Assembly: GCA_937880795.1 (NCBI GenBank)
Contig: CALGRQ010000277.1
Span: forward strand, 1-11,144
Length of the DNA: 11,144 nt
Direction: 5' to 3'
DNA from: an uncultured Dyadobacter sp.
Lineage (GTDB): Bacteria > Bacteroidota > Bacteroidia > Cytophagales > Spirosomataceae
Below are positions 1 through 5,313 of the stretch, piece after piece. Numbering within the stretch: position 1 is the first letter of the stretch; each line of letters starts with the position of its first letter. Below the pieces are notes generated by a model. That model was not told where the DNA came from and searched no databases. It worked only from the letters and a program-made list of their open reading frames with translations. The position numbers were made by a program, and so were the translations under genes.

Positions 1-119
1 CGAATGTCATTATAATTGGTTCCTAAAACACCACCTGCTTCTAGATCTAACTTAAGTTGTGCCCATAGCGGATGAACGAGGAGGCTTAATACAAAAATAC
101 TGATGATTCGCTTGGTCAT
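1..119 (-). CDS. Secreted or outer-membrane protein, N-terminus only (partial)
   Basis: Only the first 39 codons are in the window; the gene runs off the left edge. Reading leftward from the ATG at 119 gives a basic start (MTKR), a hydrophobic core (IISIFVLSLLVHPL) and a likely signal peptidase site after WAQ near residue 21. The mature start is LKLDLEAGGVLGTNYNDI. The Gln after Ala at the cleavage point and the alternating, Gly-rich mature start are usual for Bacteroidota outer-membrane beta-barrel or periplasmic proteins, but too little is present to name a family. It diverges from the flavin-binding gene at 382. No convincing promoter was found in the 262-bp gap. That it is exported is fairly safe; its function is unknown. 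Confidence 0.6.
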   Translation of the reverse strand, partial: MTKRIISIFVLSLLVHPLWAQLKLDLEAGGVLGTNYNDI

Positions 120-189
120 ATGTCAATAGTTTGGTTTATGGTGGTCTGACATAAAATTATACCAGCATAGAATGATGTTCTAAAAATGT

Positions 190-247
190 AGAATTGATAT
201 AATGGTAAATAAAAAATATTCTATTTGTGTTGCATAGTATCAATTCT
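190..247. repeat. 10-bp perfect inverted repeat in divergent intergenic region
   Basis: AGAATTGATA at 190-199 is matched by its exact reverse complement TATCAATTCT at 238-247, with 38 nt between. It lies between the divergent genes starting at 119 and 382, so it could be a paired protein-binding site or an RNA stem. In such AT-rich DNA a chance occurrence is quite possible. The rest of the 120-381 gap shows no gene and no clear promoter. Confidence 0.3.
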
Positions 248-381
248 TTCTGGGGTAACACATTCGCAGTTGAGGAATAGAATGCACAGAGACGTTCGGT
301 GCCATTGAGTGGATCGCGTTGGGAAAATAGGGAACGATTGTTTTATCCGTGGGGATTGTCTTTTCACTTAAATCCTAAATT

Positions 382-888
382 ATGAGTACCGAAAACTTAA
401 GTAATCAGGAAGCTATTGAAAAACTCACCGAGATTGTAAACAAGACGGATATTGGCATGTTTGCCACTTTTAGCGCGAATGATCAATACCCGAACGTAGT
501 GCCTATGAGTAGGCAGGAGGTAGATGAGCAGGGGAATATATGGTATATACTTTCTTCAGAAAGTTCTTCTCATACGAATCTGGTAAATAATAAAAAAGTT
601 TCTATTTACTTTTCGCATGTGCAAGACTATACATTCATGAGTATTAATGGCGTTGCAGAAGTTTATCGAGATCAAGGCCGGATAGATAAGTACTGGAACA
701 AGATGATCGAGGCCTGGTTTGAAAAAGGTAAGGAAGACGAGCGTATCCGTGTCGTGAAAGTGAGTCCTTCCGAAACACATTATTGGGATAATAAAACCAG
801 TAAGCTGGTAACGTTATTCAAATTGGCAGTTAATGCTGTGTCTGATGCTAAACTGGATATAGGCAGGGAAGGCTCATTGGAACTTTAG
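382..888 (+). CDS. Pyridoxamine 5'-phosphate oxidase-like (general stress protein 26 type) flavin-binding protein
   Basis: A 168-residue cytoplasmic protein with no signal peptide. The fold signature is the split barrel of the PNPOx-like/general stress protein 26 group. It has an N-terminal helix (residues 7-21), a strand 'GMFATFSANDQYPNVVPMSRQEVDEQGNIWYILS' (about 25-58), a 'H.NLVNNKKVSIYFSH' segment (64-79), then 'YTFMSINGVAEVY' (83-95) and the 'KYWNKMIEAWFEKG' helix (103-116) typical of GSP26. These proteins bind FMN, FAD or F420-like cofactors and are linked to stress responses; true PdxH activity is unlikely. The tail (about 150-168) is polar and ends GSLEL. The ATG at 382 is the only sensible start. 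It appears monocistronic, followed by about 140 bp of non-coding DNA. Family assignment is confident; substrate is unknown. Confidence 0.85.
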   Translation: MSTENLSNQEAIEKLTEIVNKTDIGMFATFSANDQYPNVVPMSRQEVDEQGNIWYILSSESSSHTNLVNNKKVSIYFSHVQDYTFMSINGVAEVYRDQGRIDKYWNKMIEAWFEKGKEDERIRVVKVSPSETHYWDNKTSKLVTLFKLAVNAVSDAKLDIGREGSLEL

Positions 889-1030
889 TACCGTATATCG
901 GCCCAAATATAATTGAATGGCATTTGAACAATATGTTTTATCAGTACGTTAAAAAATCAGGTATACTCAACTCCATTGTTTATACTTGGTTTTTTAAATA
1001 TTGTTTGTCCTGAAAATTATATTATTTCCC

Positions 1031-1474
1031 GTGAAAGGAATTTTGTACTCGTGCTTTTTAATGACGTTGATAAGTTGTGGAACTAATTATGAAACAAAGT
1101 ATTACCAGGCTATTTCTCTCAATAAGAGCGATACGGCCTTATTGAAGCTTGAATTTTCGAAGGAGGCATTCGACGGTAAATATCTGATTAAATATGACGA
1201 TCGCTCGAAGGACAGTGGGGCGGTTACTGGTAGAATAAAAGGTGATACCTTGGTTGGGAAGTATACATTTTTGTCCAGAGGTAATGTTCAGACTGTTCGA
1301 CCCATCGCATTTTTAAGAAGTGGTGAGGGCTTAAAATTGGGAGAAGGTGTAGCCGGAACATTCATGGGTTTTCAGGTTTACATGAGTGGATCCATTGCTT
1401 TCAATGATTCATTATTTCAATTCAAGCCCATTAAAGAGGAGGAGTATAGCGCATTGGCACGTATAGCAAACTAG
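1031..1474 (+). CDS. Small conserved lipoprotein, function unknown
   Basis: A 147-residue lipoprotein with the lipobox L-I-S-C-G near residues 13-17 (MKGILYSCFLMTLISCG), so it should be lipidated on that Cys and membrane-anchored. The start is uncertain. There is no ATG except codon 11, which lies too close to the Cys to make a signal peptide. The candidates are GTG at 1031 (chosen, a normal short lipoprotein signal) and TTG at 1001, which adds ten residues. TATACTTG at 981-988 resembles a Bacteroidota -7 box and would leave almost no leader for the 1001 start. The mature part carries 'GAVTGRIKGDTLVGKYTFLSRGNVQTVRPIAFLRSGEGLKLGEG', which resembles a recurrent Bacteroidota lipoprotein family with GTIKGDTL..DYTF.SEG..SVREV.FL-type motifs. 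That resemblance is from memory. I know no function for it. Confidence 0.65.
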   Translation: MKGILYSCFLMTLISCGTNYETKYYQAISLNKSDTALLKLEFSKEAFDGKYLIKYDDRSKDSGAVTGRIKGDTLVGKYTFLSRGNVQTVRPIAFLRSGEGLKLGEGVAGTFMGFQVYMSGSIAFNDSLFQFKPIKEEEYSALARIAN

Positions 1475-1503
1475 GTTAAGTATAAAATGATGCTTGGTGT
1501 AAT

Positions 1504-1567
1504 GTCACCCTGAGTCTGTTGAAGGGTAGATGTGCAACGCTTCGACATGCTGAGCAAGACATCTAAC
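1504..1567. repeat. REP-like imperfect palindromic element
   Basis: GTCACCCTGAGTCTGTTGAAG (1504-1524) faces CGCTTCGACATGCTGAGCAAGAC (1538-1560). Read on the other strand, the second arm starts GTCTTGCTCAGCATGTCGAAG, matching the first at most positions. A second nested pair is GGTAGATGT (1525-1533) with ACATCTAAC (1559-1567), 8 of 9 complementary. Sequences of the type GTCACCCTGAG...GTCGAAGGG are familiar intergenic repeats in many bacterial genomes, usually as hairpins at gene ends. It lies 30 bp after the lipoprotein stop and may act as its transcript end. Identification as a dispersed repeat comes from general knowledge, not from a second copy in this window. Confidence 0.55.
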
Positions 1568-1650
1568 ACGTCAAAGTAAGATTAACTTAATACTAGACTA
1601 GATAGGTTACAGCCTTTCTCTCCATACTTGATCAGATAGGTAAAATAAAC

Positions 1651-1685
1651 TTAGCCCCCGTTCAGAAAATATGAGCGGGGGCTAA
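1651..1685 (-). terminator. Strong stem-loop, probable leftward terminator
   Basis: TTAGCCCCCG (1651-1660) pairs perfectly with CGGGGGCTAA (1676-1685). Four more pairs inside (1661-1664 with 1672-1675, one a G-T) extend the stem to 14 bp with a 7-nt loop. Read leftward, the stem is followed by GTTTATTTTACC, which is U-rich. Read rightward there is no T run. It therefore suits the leftward direction: it overlaps the stop codon of the remnant at 1682-1804 and lies about 180 bp past the flavodoxin stop, so it may also end that operon's transcript. Confidence 0.6.
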
Positions 1686-1804
1686 TGGGTTACTGGAACC
1701 ATTGTCTGCACTTCCCAAAGGCGGAAGGGTAGTTTTCGGATCCGTTTTCCAGTCAGGTCAAATATAGCATTGGTGTAAACCGTAAGCTGAACTGTATCAG
1801 TGAC
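1682..1804 (-). pseudogene. Possible 3' remnant of a lost gene (41 codons)
   Basis: Reading leftward, an open frame encodes VTDTVQLTVYTNAIFDLTG then KRIRKLPFRLWEVQTMVPVTH and a TAG at 1682-1684. An in-frame TAA lies immediately upstream, and there is no start codon of normal kind at its head. The composition (alternating strand 'VQLTVYTNAIFDL', a turn, then 'LPFRLWE') looks like real protein. It vaguely recalls the last strand of hotdog-fold acyl-CoA thioesterases, but I cannot confirm that. A terminator-like hairpin sits exactly at its stop, as expected for the true 3' end of a gene whose 5' part is gone. Chance is a real alternative for so short a frame. Confidence 0.3.
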
Positions 1805-1863
1805 TTATTTTTATTAAGTACAAAATAAGCAAATTGAGTTTTGCTTCGGGCGGGTTGTTACTT

Positions 1864-2493
1864 TCACTTTATCCCCTTCAAAATGCCAATCTTTCTTAAC
1901 CATTGTTGTACTTCATTGGCTGTGGATACAGCTTTGTCGTCCTTTATCATCAATAGTTTTCCTTCTTTTTCAATTCCTCCGCGGGTCGTATAGCCGTCCA
2001 GTAGTTTGCTTTCAGGGCAAAGCTTCCTTATGGTTTCGATTGAATTTCCCACCCCGTAACCAGCATTTGTATTGAAAGGAATAATGGTTTTACCTTTCAG
2101 GTTATATTGCTTCAAAAAACTTTTAACCGGTGGTGGTAATTGCATACCCCAGGTTGGGAAGCCCACAAATATCAGATCGTACTGCTCGATATTGCCAATT
2201 GTAGTCTTCAAGGGAGGCAAGAAACCGGTTTCGTTTTCATGTGCCACCTGTGCCACGGTAGTTTGATAATCTTTGGGATAGGGATTCACCAGTTCCAGCG
2301 CTACCTGCTTGCCGCCTATCTGTTGGTGAATCATGTCTGCAATCGCCTTGGTATTATTGGTCCGGGATAAATAAACAATTAAAATCTTTTGTGGATCATG
2401 ATTTTGTTTGTGAATCAATGACTTGCCATCCACGGATATACCAAGGAGCATGAGCAAGCCGATGGCGATCAGATAGATCTTACTTTTATCCAC
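1864..2493 (-). CDS. Exported or membrane-anchored flavodoxin-family protein
   Basis: A 209-residue protein. A hydrophobic N-terminus (residues 6-19, IYLIAIGLLMLLGI) acts as signal peptide or anchor; there is no lipobox and no twin-arginine. The flavodoxin fold follows. The FMN phosphate loop is YLSRTNNTKAIA (41-52), the second loop is GFPTWGMQLPPPVKSFL (111-127) with an aromatic Trp in the usual flavin-stacking place, and the third is NTNAGYGVGNS (141-151). It would bind FMN and shuttle electrons or act as a small quinone or enoate reductase. The start is GTG at 2493: the nearby ATG at 2498 is out of frame and an in-frame stop at 2500-2502 rules out anything further upstream. It is the last gene of a three-gene leftward operon, 14 bp after the NTF2-like gene. 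The family is safe; the partner is unknown. Confidence 0.85.
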   Translation of the reverse strand: MDKSKIYLIAIGLLMLLGISVDGKSLIHKQNHDPQKILIVYLSRTNNTKAIADMIHQQIGGKQVALELVNPYPKDYQTTVAQVAHENETGFLPPLKTTIGNIEQYDLIFVGFPTWGMQLPPPVKSFLKQYNLKGKTIIPFNTNAGYGVGNSIETIRKLCPESKLLDGYTTRGGIEKEGKLLMIKDDKAVSTANEVQQWLRKIGILKGIK

Positions 2494-2507
2494 AGCATCT
2501 TAGATTT

Positions 2508-2984
2508 TTACTGGCCCAATAGACGTGTAAACGACAGAGAACCCAATGACCAGCGATCGTTTTCCTTGATATACACTTCCGTAACGACAAAAGGATTGGT
2601 GACCTCATTACCTCCTACGACCGCGATCAGACGAATCTTGCTCAATACAATAGCGGTATTCCCGATGAGTTTGACAGAAGTCTCTTGAATATCCGCGTGC
2701 TTGTAGTGTATACCGCCCGTTTTAATTACATTGAGTTCCTGCTCTTTGGTCATACTTCCACCCATGTGAACAAACATCGCCTTTTCATTAAATAGCGCAG
2801 CCAGGGTGTCTACCTTTTTCTCTGACATCCATCTCCACTTCTCTTTCGAAAGTTGTATGAGTTCCTTTTCAACGGAGGTAGGCATTACGGTTTCAACAGC
2901 TTGTGCTTTGGCCGACTGTGTTGTAAAAAATGGGTTAGCCGGGAGCAGAAAGCAAATAACAAGAACATGCTTTAATGGATTCAT
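2508..2984 (-). CDS. Exported NTF2-like (SnoaL/DUF4440-type) protein
   Basis: A 158-residue protein with a signal peptide: hydrophobic residues 6-20 and a likely cut after AKA, near residue 27. The mature part is a single NTF2-like cone. Helix 'EKELIQLSKEKWRWMSEKKVDTLAALFNEKAMFVHMGG' (39-76) is the DUF4440 hallmark, with Trp-50, Asp-59, Leu-64/Phe-65 and the 'F.HMGG' turn. Then come 'KEQELNVIKTGGIHYKHADIQETSVKLIGNTAIVLSKI' (80-117) and the final strands 'VTNPFVVTEVYIKENDRWSLGSLSFTRL' (128-155). Family members are small binding proteins, isomerases or decay-type enzymes; here no catalytic residue can be assigned with confidence. It is the middle gene of the operon, 24 bp after the cupin gene and 14 bp before the flavodoxin. 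The ATG at 2984 gives a normal signal peptide. Confidence 0.85.
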   Translation of the reverse strand: MNPLKHVLVICFLLPANPFFTTQSAKAQAVETVMPTSVEKELIQLSKEKWRWMSEKKVDTLAALFNEKAMFVHMGGSMTKEQELNVIKTGGIHYKHADIQETSVKLIGNTAIVLSKIRLIAVVGGNEVTNPFVVTEVYIKENDRWSLGSLSFTRLLGQ

Positions 2985-3008
2985 GGAGCTAATGTTATAA
3001 GTGAATGC

Positions 3009-3464
3009 TTATTTTTTAATGCCATATTCCGCATCGGATACTCGGTGCAGCCAGATTGTTTTTCCCTTTAAGACAGGAGAAGTAGCAATATAGGTAACGC
3101 CGCTGTCGGGTGTAGCACCATGCCAATGTTCAATACCTGGTTGGCATTTTACGACATCACCCATGCGAACGGTCTGTCTCGCTTTCCCTTTTTCTTGATA
3201 ATAACCAACACCTTCGGTGATAATCAAGATCTGTCCACCGGGATGCGTATGCCAGTCGAGCCTGGCCCCTGGATCAAAAATCGCAACTGCGGTGCTATAA
3301 GAAAAAGAGCTATCGGCGCTGCTCAGTTCAGATAGCCATACATTGCCCACGTGGTGTACATTTGGCGATTTTTCGCCCTTTGGGAAAATGGAAGTACTTT
3401 GGGAAAAGGATGGGGAAGCGATAACGCCGAATAGGAATGCAGTGATATATAGTACTTTTTTCAT
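3009..3464 (-). CDS. Exported single-domain cupin, (R)-mandelonitrile lyase/GtHNL-like family
   Basis: A 151-residue protein: signal peptide (residues 1-21, cut near SFS-Q), then one cupin barrel. Motif 1, PGARLDWHTHPGGQILIITEG, supplies His-72, His-74 and Gln-78. Motif 2, GDVVKCQPGIEHWHG, supplies His-113. The spacing of this His-His-Gln-His set matches the Mn site of the hydroxynitrile lyase cupin GtHNL (His53, His55, Gln59, His94), and the conserved end 'WLHRVSDAEY' matches that family too. Many such proteins are annotated as mandelonitrile lyases, but the natural substrate is usually unknown. The exported form is not the characterised one. It is the first gene of the leftward operon and shares architecture with the cupin at 4680. 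A palindrome and a candidate -7 box lie just upstream. Metal binding is likely; the reaction is unassigned. Confidence 0.87.
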   Translation of the reverse strand: MKKVLYITAFLFGVIASPSFSQSTSIFPKGEKSPNVHHVGNVWLSELSSADSSFSYSTAVAIFDPGARLDWHTHPGGQILIITEGVGYYQEKGKARQTVRMGDVVKCQPGIEHWHGATPDSGVTYIATSPVLKGKTIWLHRVSDAEYGIKK

Positions 3465-3496
3465 CAGAATTAATGATTAGACTGTTTGGTAGCAAT

Positions 3497-3520
3497 TAAA
3501 CATAGAACCAAAATGGTTCT
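3497..3520 (-). promoter_or_regulatory. Candidate promoter -7 box with adjoining palindromic operator for the cupin operon
   Basis: On the minus strand TATGTTTA (3504-3497) is one base off the Bacteroidota -7 consensus TAnnTTTG and lies 33-40 bp upstream of the cupin ATG. Directly upstream of it sits AGAACCAAAATGGTTCT (3504-3520), a perfect 7+3+7 palindrome, followed by a third related half-site GGAAC at 3523-3527. A palindrome between -7 and -33 is a usual repressor position. No good -33 TTTG is visible. Confidence 0.4.
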
Positions 3521-3634
3521 TCGGAACTCTTTTGGGGTAATCATGAAGAGTGGTATAAAAGGTAATTCCAGTAGTGCTGCAATGCGCTCTTACATCCCTA
3601 CAAATATCTACTTTATTTTTTGCAGGCGGTATAT

Positions 3635-3665
3635 ATATTCCTGTATTGTATACCAATATTCCTGT
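3635..3665 (+). promoter_or_regulatory. Two 10-bp direct repeats spaced 21 bp: candidate AraC-family binding site
   Basis: ATATTCCTGT occurs at 3635-3644 and again at 3656-3665, and similarity continues a few bases further (TATTGTATA against TTATATC). The 21-bp period is two helical turns, the layout of tandem half-sites bound by AraC-family proteins. The site lies about 90-120 bp upstream of the AraC-type gene at 3754 and about 170-200 bp upstream of the divergent cupin gene at 3464, so it could serve both. Confidence 0.45.
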
Positions 3666-3685
3666 TTATATCAAATGAGGGGTAG

Positions 3686-3712
3686 TTGCAGCGGATGTAT
3701 GTTGTATCTTAG
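3686..3712 (+). promoter_or_regulatory. Weak candidate promoter for the AraC-family gene
   Basis: TATCTTAG at 3705-3712 is one base from TAnnTTTG. A TTG at 3686-3688 is 16 bp upstream, somewhat short for the usual -33/-7 distance. It would place the transcript start near 3719 and give a leader of about 35 nt before the ATG at 3754. TACTTTTTG at 3721-3729 is an alternative with a wrong internal spacing. Confidence 0.3.
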
Positions 3713-3753
3713 CATATGGGTACTTTTTGTACATTATTCATTTGATTAATATT

Positions 3754-4659
3754 ATGGACGAGATCATCCGTTTTGATTCTGTGGGTCAGTATCATACATT
3801 CAACCAGCAGGAAACACTACACCCTTTGGTGGGTGTGATTGATTTGTCAAAAGCAAGTCCTCGGTACAAATCCAATATGTATATGGGCATCTATGCGGTA
3901 CTGCTAAAAGAGGTGAAATGTGGTGACTTGTATTACGGAAAAGAGCTCTATGATTACCAGGAGGGAACTTTGATATTCCTTTCACCCGGACAAGTTGTGA
4001 AGGTGGATAATGATGGTGAGTTGTATCATCCCAAAGGGTACGCCCTTGTTTTTCACCCTGATTTGCTTTTTGGAACTTCTTTAAATCAAAGCATTCACAA
4101 CTATAACTTTTTTAGCTATCAGACCCGGGAAGCTTTGCATATTTCAGAAAGGGAAAAGCAGATTGTGCTGGACTGCTTTGCAAAAATTCAATACGAGTTA
4201 AACCATGGCATTGACAAGCATAGTAAAAAACTAATTGCCGCCAATATTGAGTTATTTCTGGATTATTGTACCCGATTTTACGATAGACAGTTTATTACCC
4301 GAGATAAAGTGCATCAAGGGGTTGTGGCTAATTTTGAGGCAATTTTAAATGGATATTTTAGGTCAGATAATCCAAAGCTACATGGTCTGCCTTCGGTGAA
4401 TTATTGTGCCAATGAACTTAATTTATCTCCTAAGTATTTTGGAGACTTGGTGAAACGAGAAACCGGGCAGTCGGCGCAGGACTATATTCAAAATAAAATT
4501 ATTGAAGTAGCAAAAATGAAGGTATGCCAGAATGATCTAAGCATTAGCGAATTGGCATTTGACCTAGGGTTTAAATATCCACAACATTTTAGCAGACTTT
4601 TTAAGCAACGGGTTGGTCAGACTCCAAAAGAGTTTAGGGCGCTCGCCCAAGCTAGCTAA
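3754..4659 (+). CDS. AraC-family transcriptional regulator
   Basis: 301 residues with the usual two-part layout. The N-terminal half (about 20-170) is a degenerate cupin-like ligand domain containing 'GTLIFLSPGQVV' (71-82) and 'GYALVFHPDLLFG' (95-107). The C-terminal AraC/XylS DNA-binding domain has two helix-turn-helix units: LPSVNYCANELNLSPKYFGDLVKRETG (about 212-238) and NDLSISELAFDLGFKYPQHFSRLFKQ with signature end VGQTPKEFR (about 260-294). The start is taken at the ATG of 3754, since the frame could only be extended through a TTG at 3727 that falls in the probable leader. It sits between two exported cupin genes: the 3464 operon diverges from it and the 4680 cupin follows 20 bp downstream, so it very probably controls both. 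Its inducer is unknown; the shared cupin fold does not reveal it. Confidence 0.9.
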   Translation: MDEIIRFDSVGQYHTFNQQETLHPLVGVIDLSKASPRYKSNMYMGIYAVLLKEVKCGDLYYGKELYDYQEGTLIFLSPGQVVKVDNDGELYHPKGYALVFHPDLLFGTSLNQSIHNYNFFSYQTREALHISEREKQIVLDCFAKIQYELNHGIDKHSKKLIAANIELFLDYCTRFYDRQFITRDKVHQGVVANFEAILNGYFRSDNPKLHGLPSVNYCANELNLSPKYFGDLVKRETGQSAQDYIQNKIIEVAKMKVCQNDLSISELAFDLGFKYPQHFSRLFKQRVGQTPKEFRALAQAS

Positions 4660-4679
4660 CGCGCCAAAATGATATAGTA

Positions 4680-5168
4680 ATGAGGAAAATAAATTTGATT
4701 CTGACACTTGTTTTAGTCGTCAATGCGTGGGGTGTTTACGGCCAGGGAAAGCCTGATGAAGCTTTGGACATGACATATCCCAAGGGGAATAAGGTTCCCG
4801 AAAGTAATTTTACAGGAACTGCATGGGTGTATCAGGTCATTGAAGCCGACAGTGCTTTCACAGTTCCGGTCGGGCATGTAACCTTTGAGCCGGGTGCTCG
4901 CACGAATTGGCATTCTCATGCCGGAGGCCAGGCCTTACTGGCGACAGGGGGCATGGGATACTACCAGGAAAGGGGTAAACCTATCATTGTTTTGCGCAAG
5001 GGAGATTCTATAAAATGCGCTCCAAATGTAGAACACTGGCATGGAGCGTCGCCCAAGGTTGGTTTTACACAAATTGCTGTTACTCCGAACACAGCCCTGG
5101 GCAGGGTAAAATGGCTCCAACGGGTTAGCGATGCAGAATATAACGGACCTGTTACAGAAAAGAAATAA
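4680..5168 (+). CDS. Second exported cupin, (R)-mandelonitrile lyase/GtHNL-like family
   Basis: 162 residues, clearly a paralogue of the cupin at 3009-3464. A signal peptide (1-22, cut near VYG-Q) is followed by a cupin barrel. Motif 1, PGARTNWHSHAGGQALLATGG, gives His-78, His-80 and Gln-84. Motif 2, GDSIKCAPNVEHWHG, gives His-119, with the same 35-residue gap from Gln to the last His as in its partner. Both share 'GYYQE.GK', 'HWHGA.P' and 'WL.RVSDAEY'. The ending differs (NGPVTEKK here, GIKK there), and motif 1 has HSHAGG instead of HTHPGG. The ATG at 4680 lies 20 bp after the regulator's stop, so the two are probably co-transcribed. Metal binding in the periplasm is likely; the reaction is not known. 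Confidence 0.87.
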   Translation: MRKINLILTLVLVVNAWGVYGQGKPDEALDMTYPKGNKVPESNFTGTAWVYQVIEADSAFTVPVGHVTFEPGARTNWHSHAGGQALLATGGMGYYQERGKPIIVLRKGDSIKCAPNVEHWHGASPKVGFTQIAVTPNTALGRVKWLQRVSDAEYNGPVTEKK

Positions 5169-5313
5169 TGGCTTTTATTATAATTAACAGGTTTTCCGCT
5201 ATTTTATGAGGGAGCGTCGTAATAAATAAGTTTAAATTTACACGTTCATCATAAGAATTGCTTTGGTACTCCATTTAGCAACCAGAGTGACTTCTCGTAT
5301 ACATTTAAGAATT

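Larger units (their letters stand above)
1475..1863. other. 389-bp gene-free region between convergent genes
   Basis: This gap lies between the lipoprotein stop (1474) and the flavodoxin stop (1864), two convergent genes. It holds a REP-like palindrome (1504-1567), a strong hairpin (1651-1685) and a short leftward coding remnant (1682-1804), each listed separately. The stretches 1568-1650 and 1805-1863 show nothing recognisable. Confidence 0.7.

Noticed and set aside
3486..3749. Open frame of 87 codons (rightward) in the cupin-AraC gap
   Set aside because: Low-complexity, Cys/Tyr/Ser-rich product with no family resemblance. It overlaps the probable operators and promoters of two divergent genes and runs into the AraC leader.
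3727..3753. Nine-residue extension of the AraC protein from a TTG codon
   Set aside because: It falls in the likely leader just after the candidate -7 box. The ATG at 3754 is the better start.
5263..5313. 17-residue N-terminal extension of the methionine aminopeptidase from a TTG codon
   Set aside because: The extension is not typical of the family, and the ATG at 5314 gives a start that fits type I enzymes.
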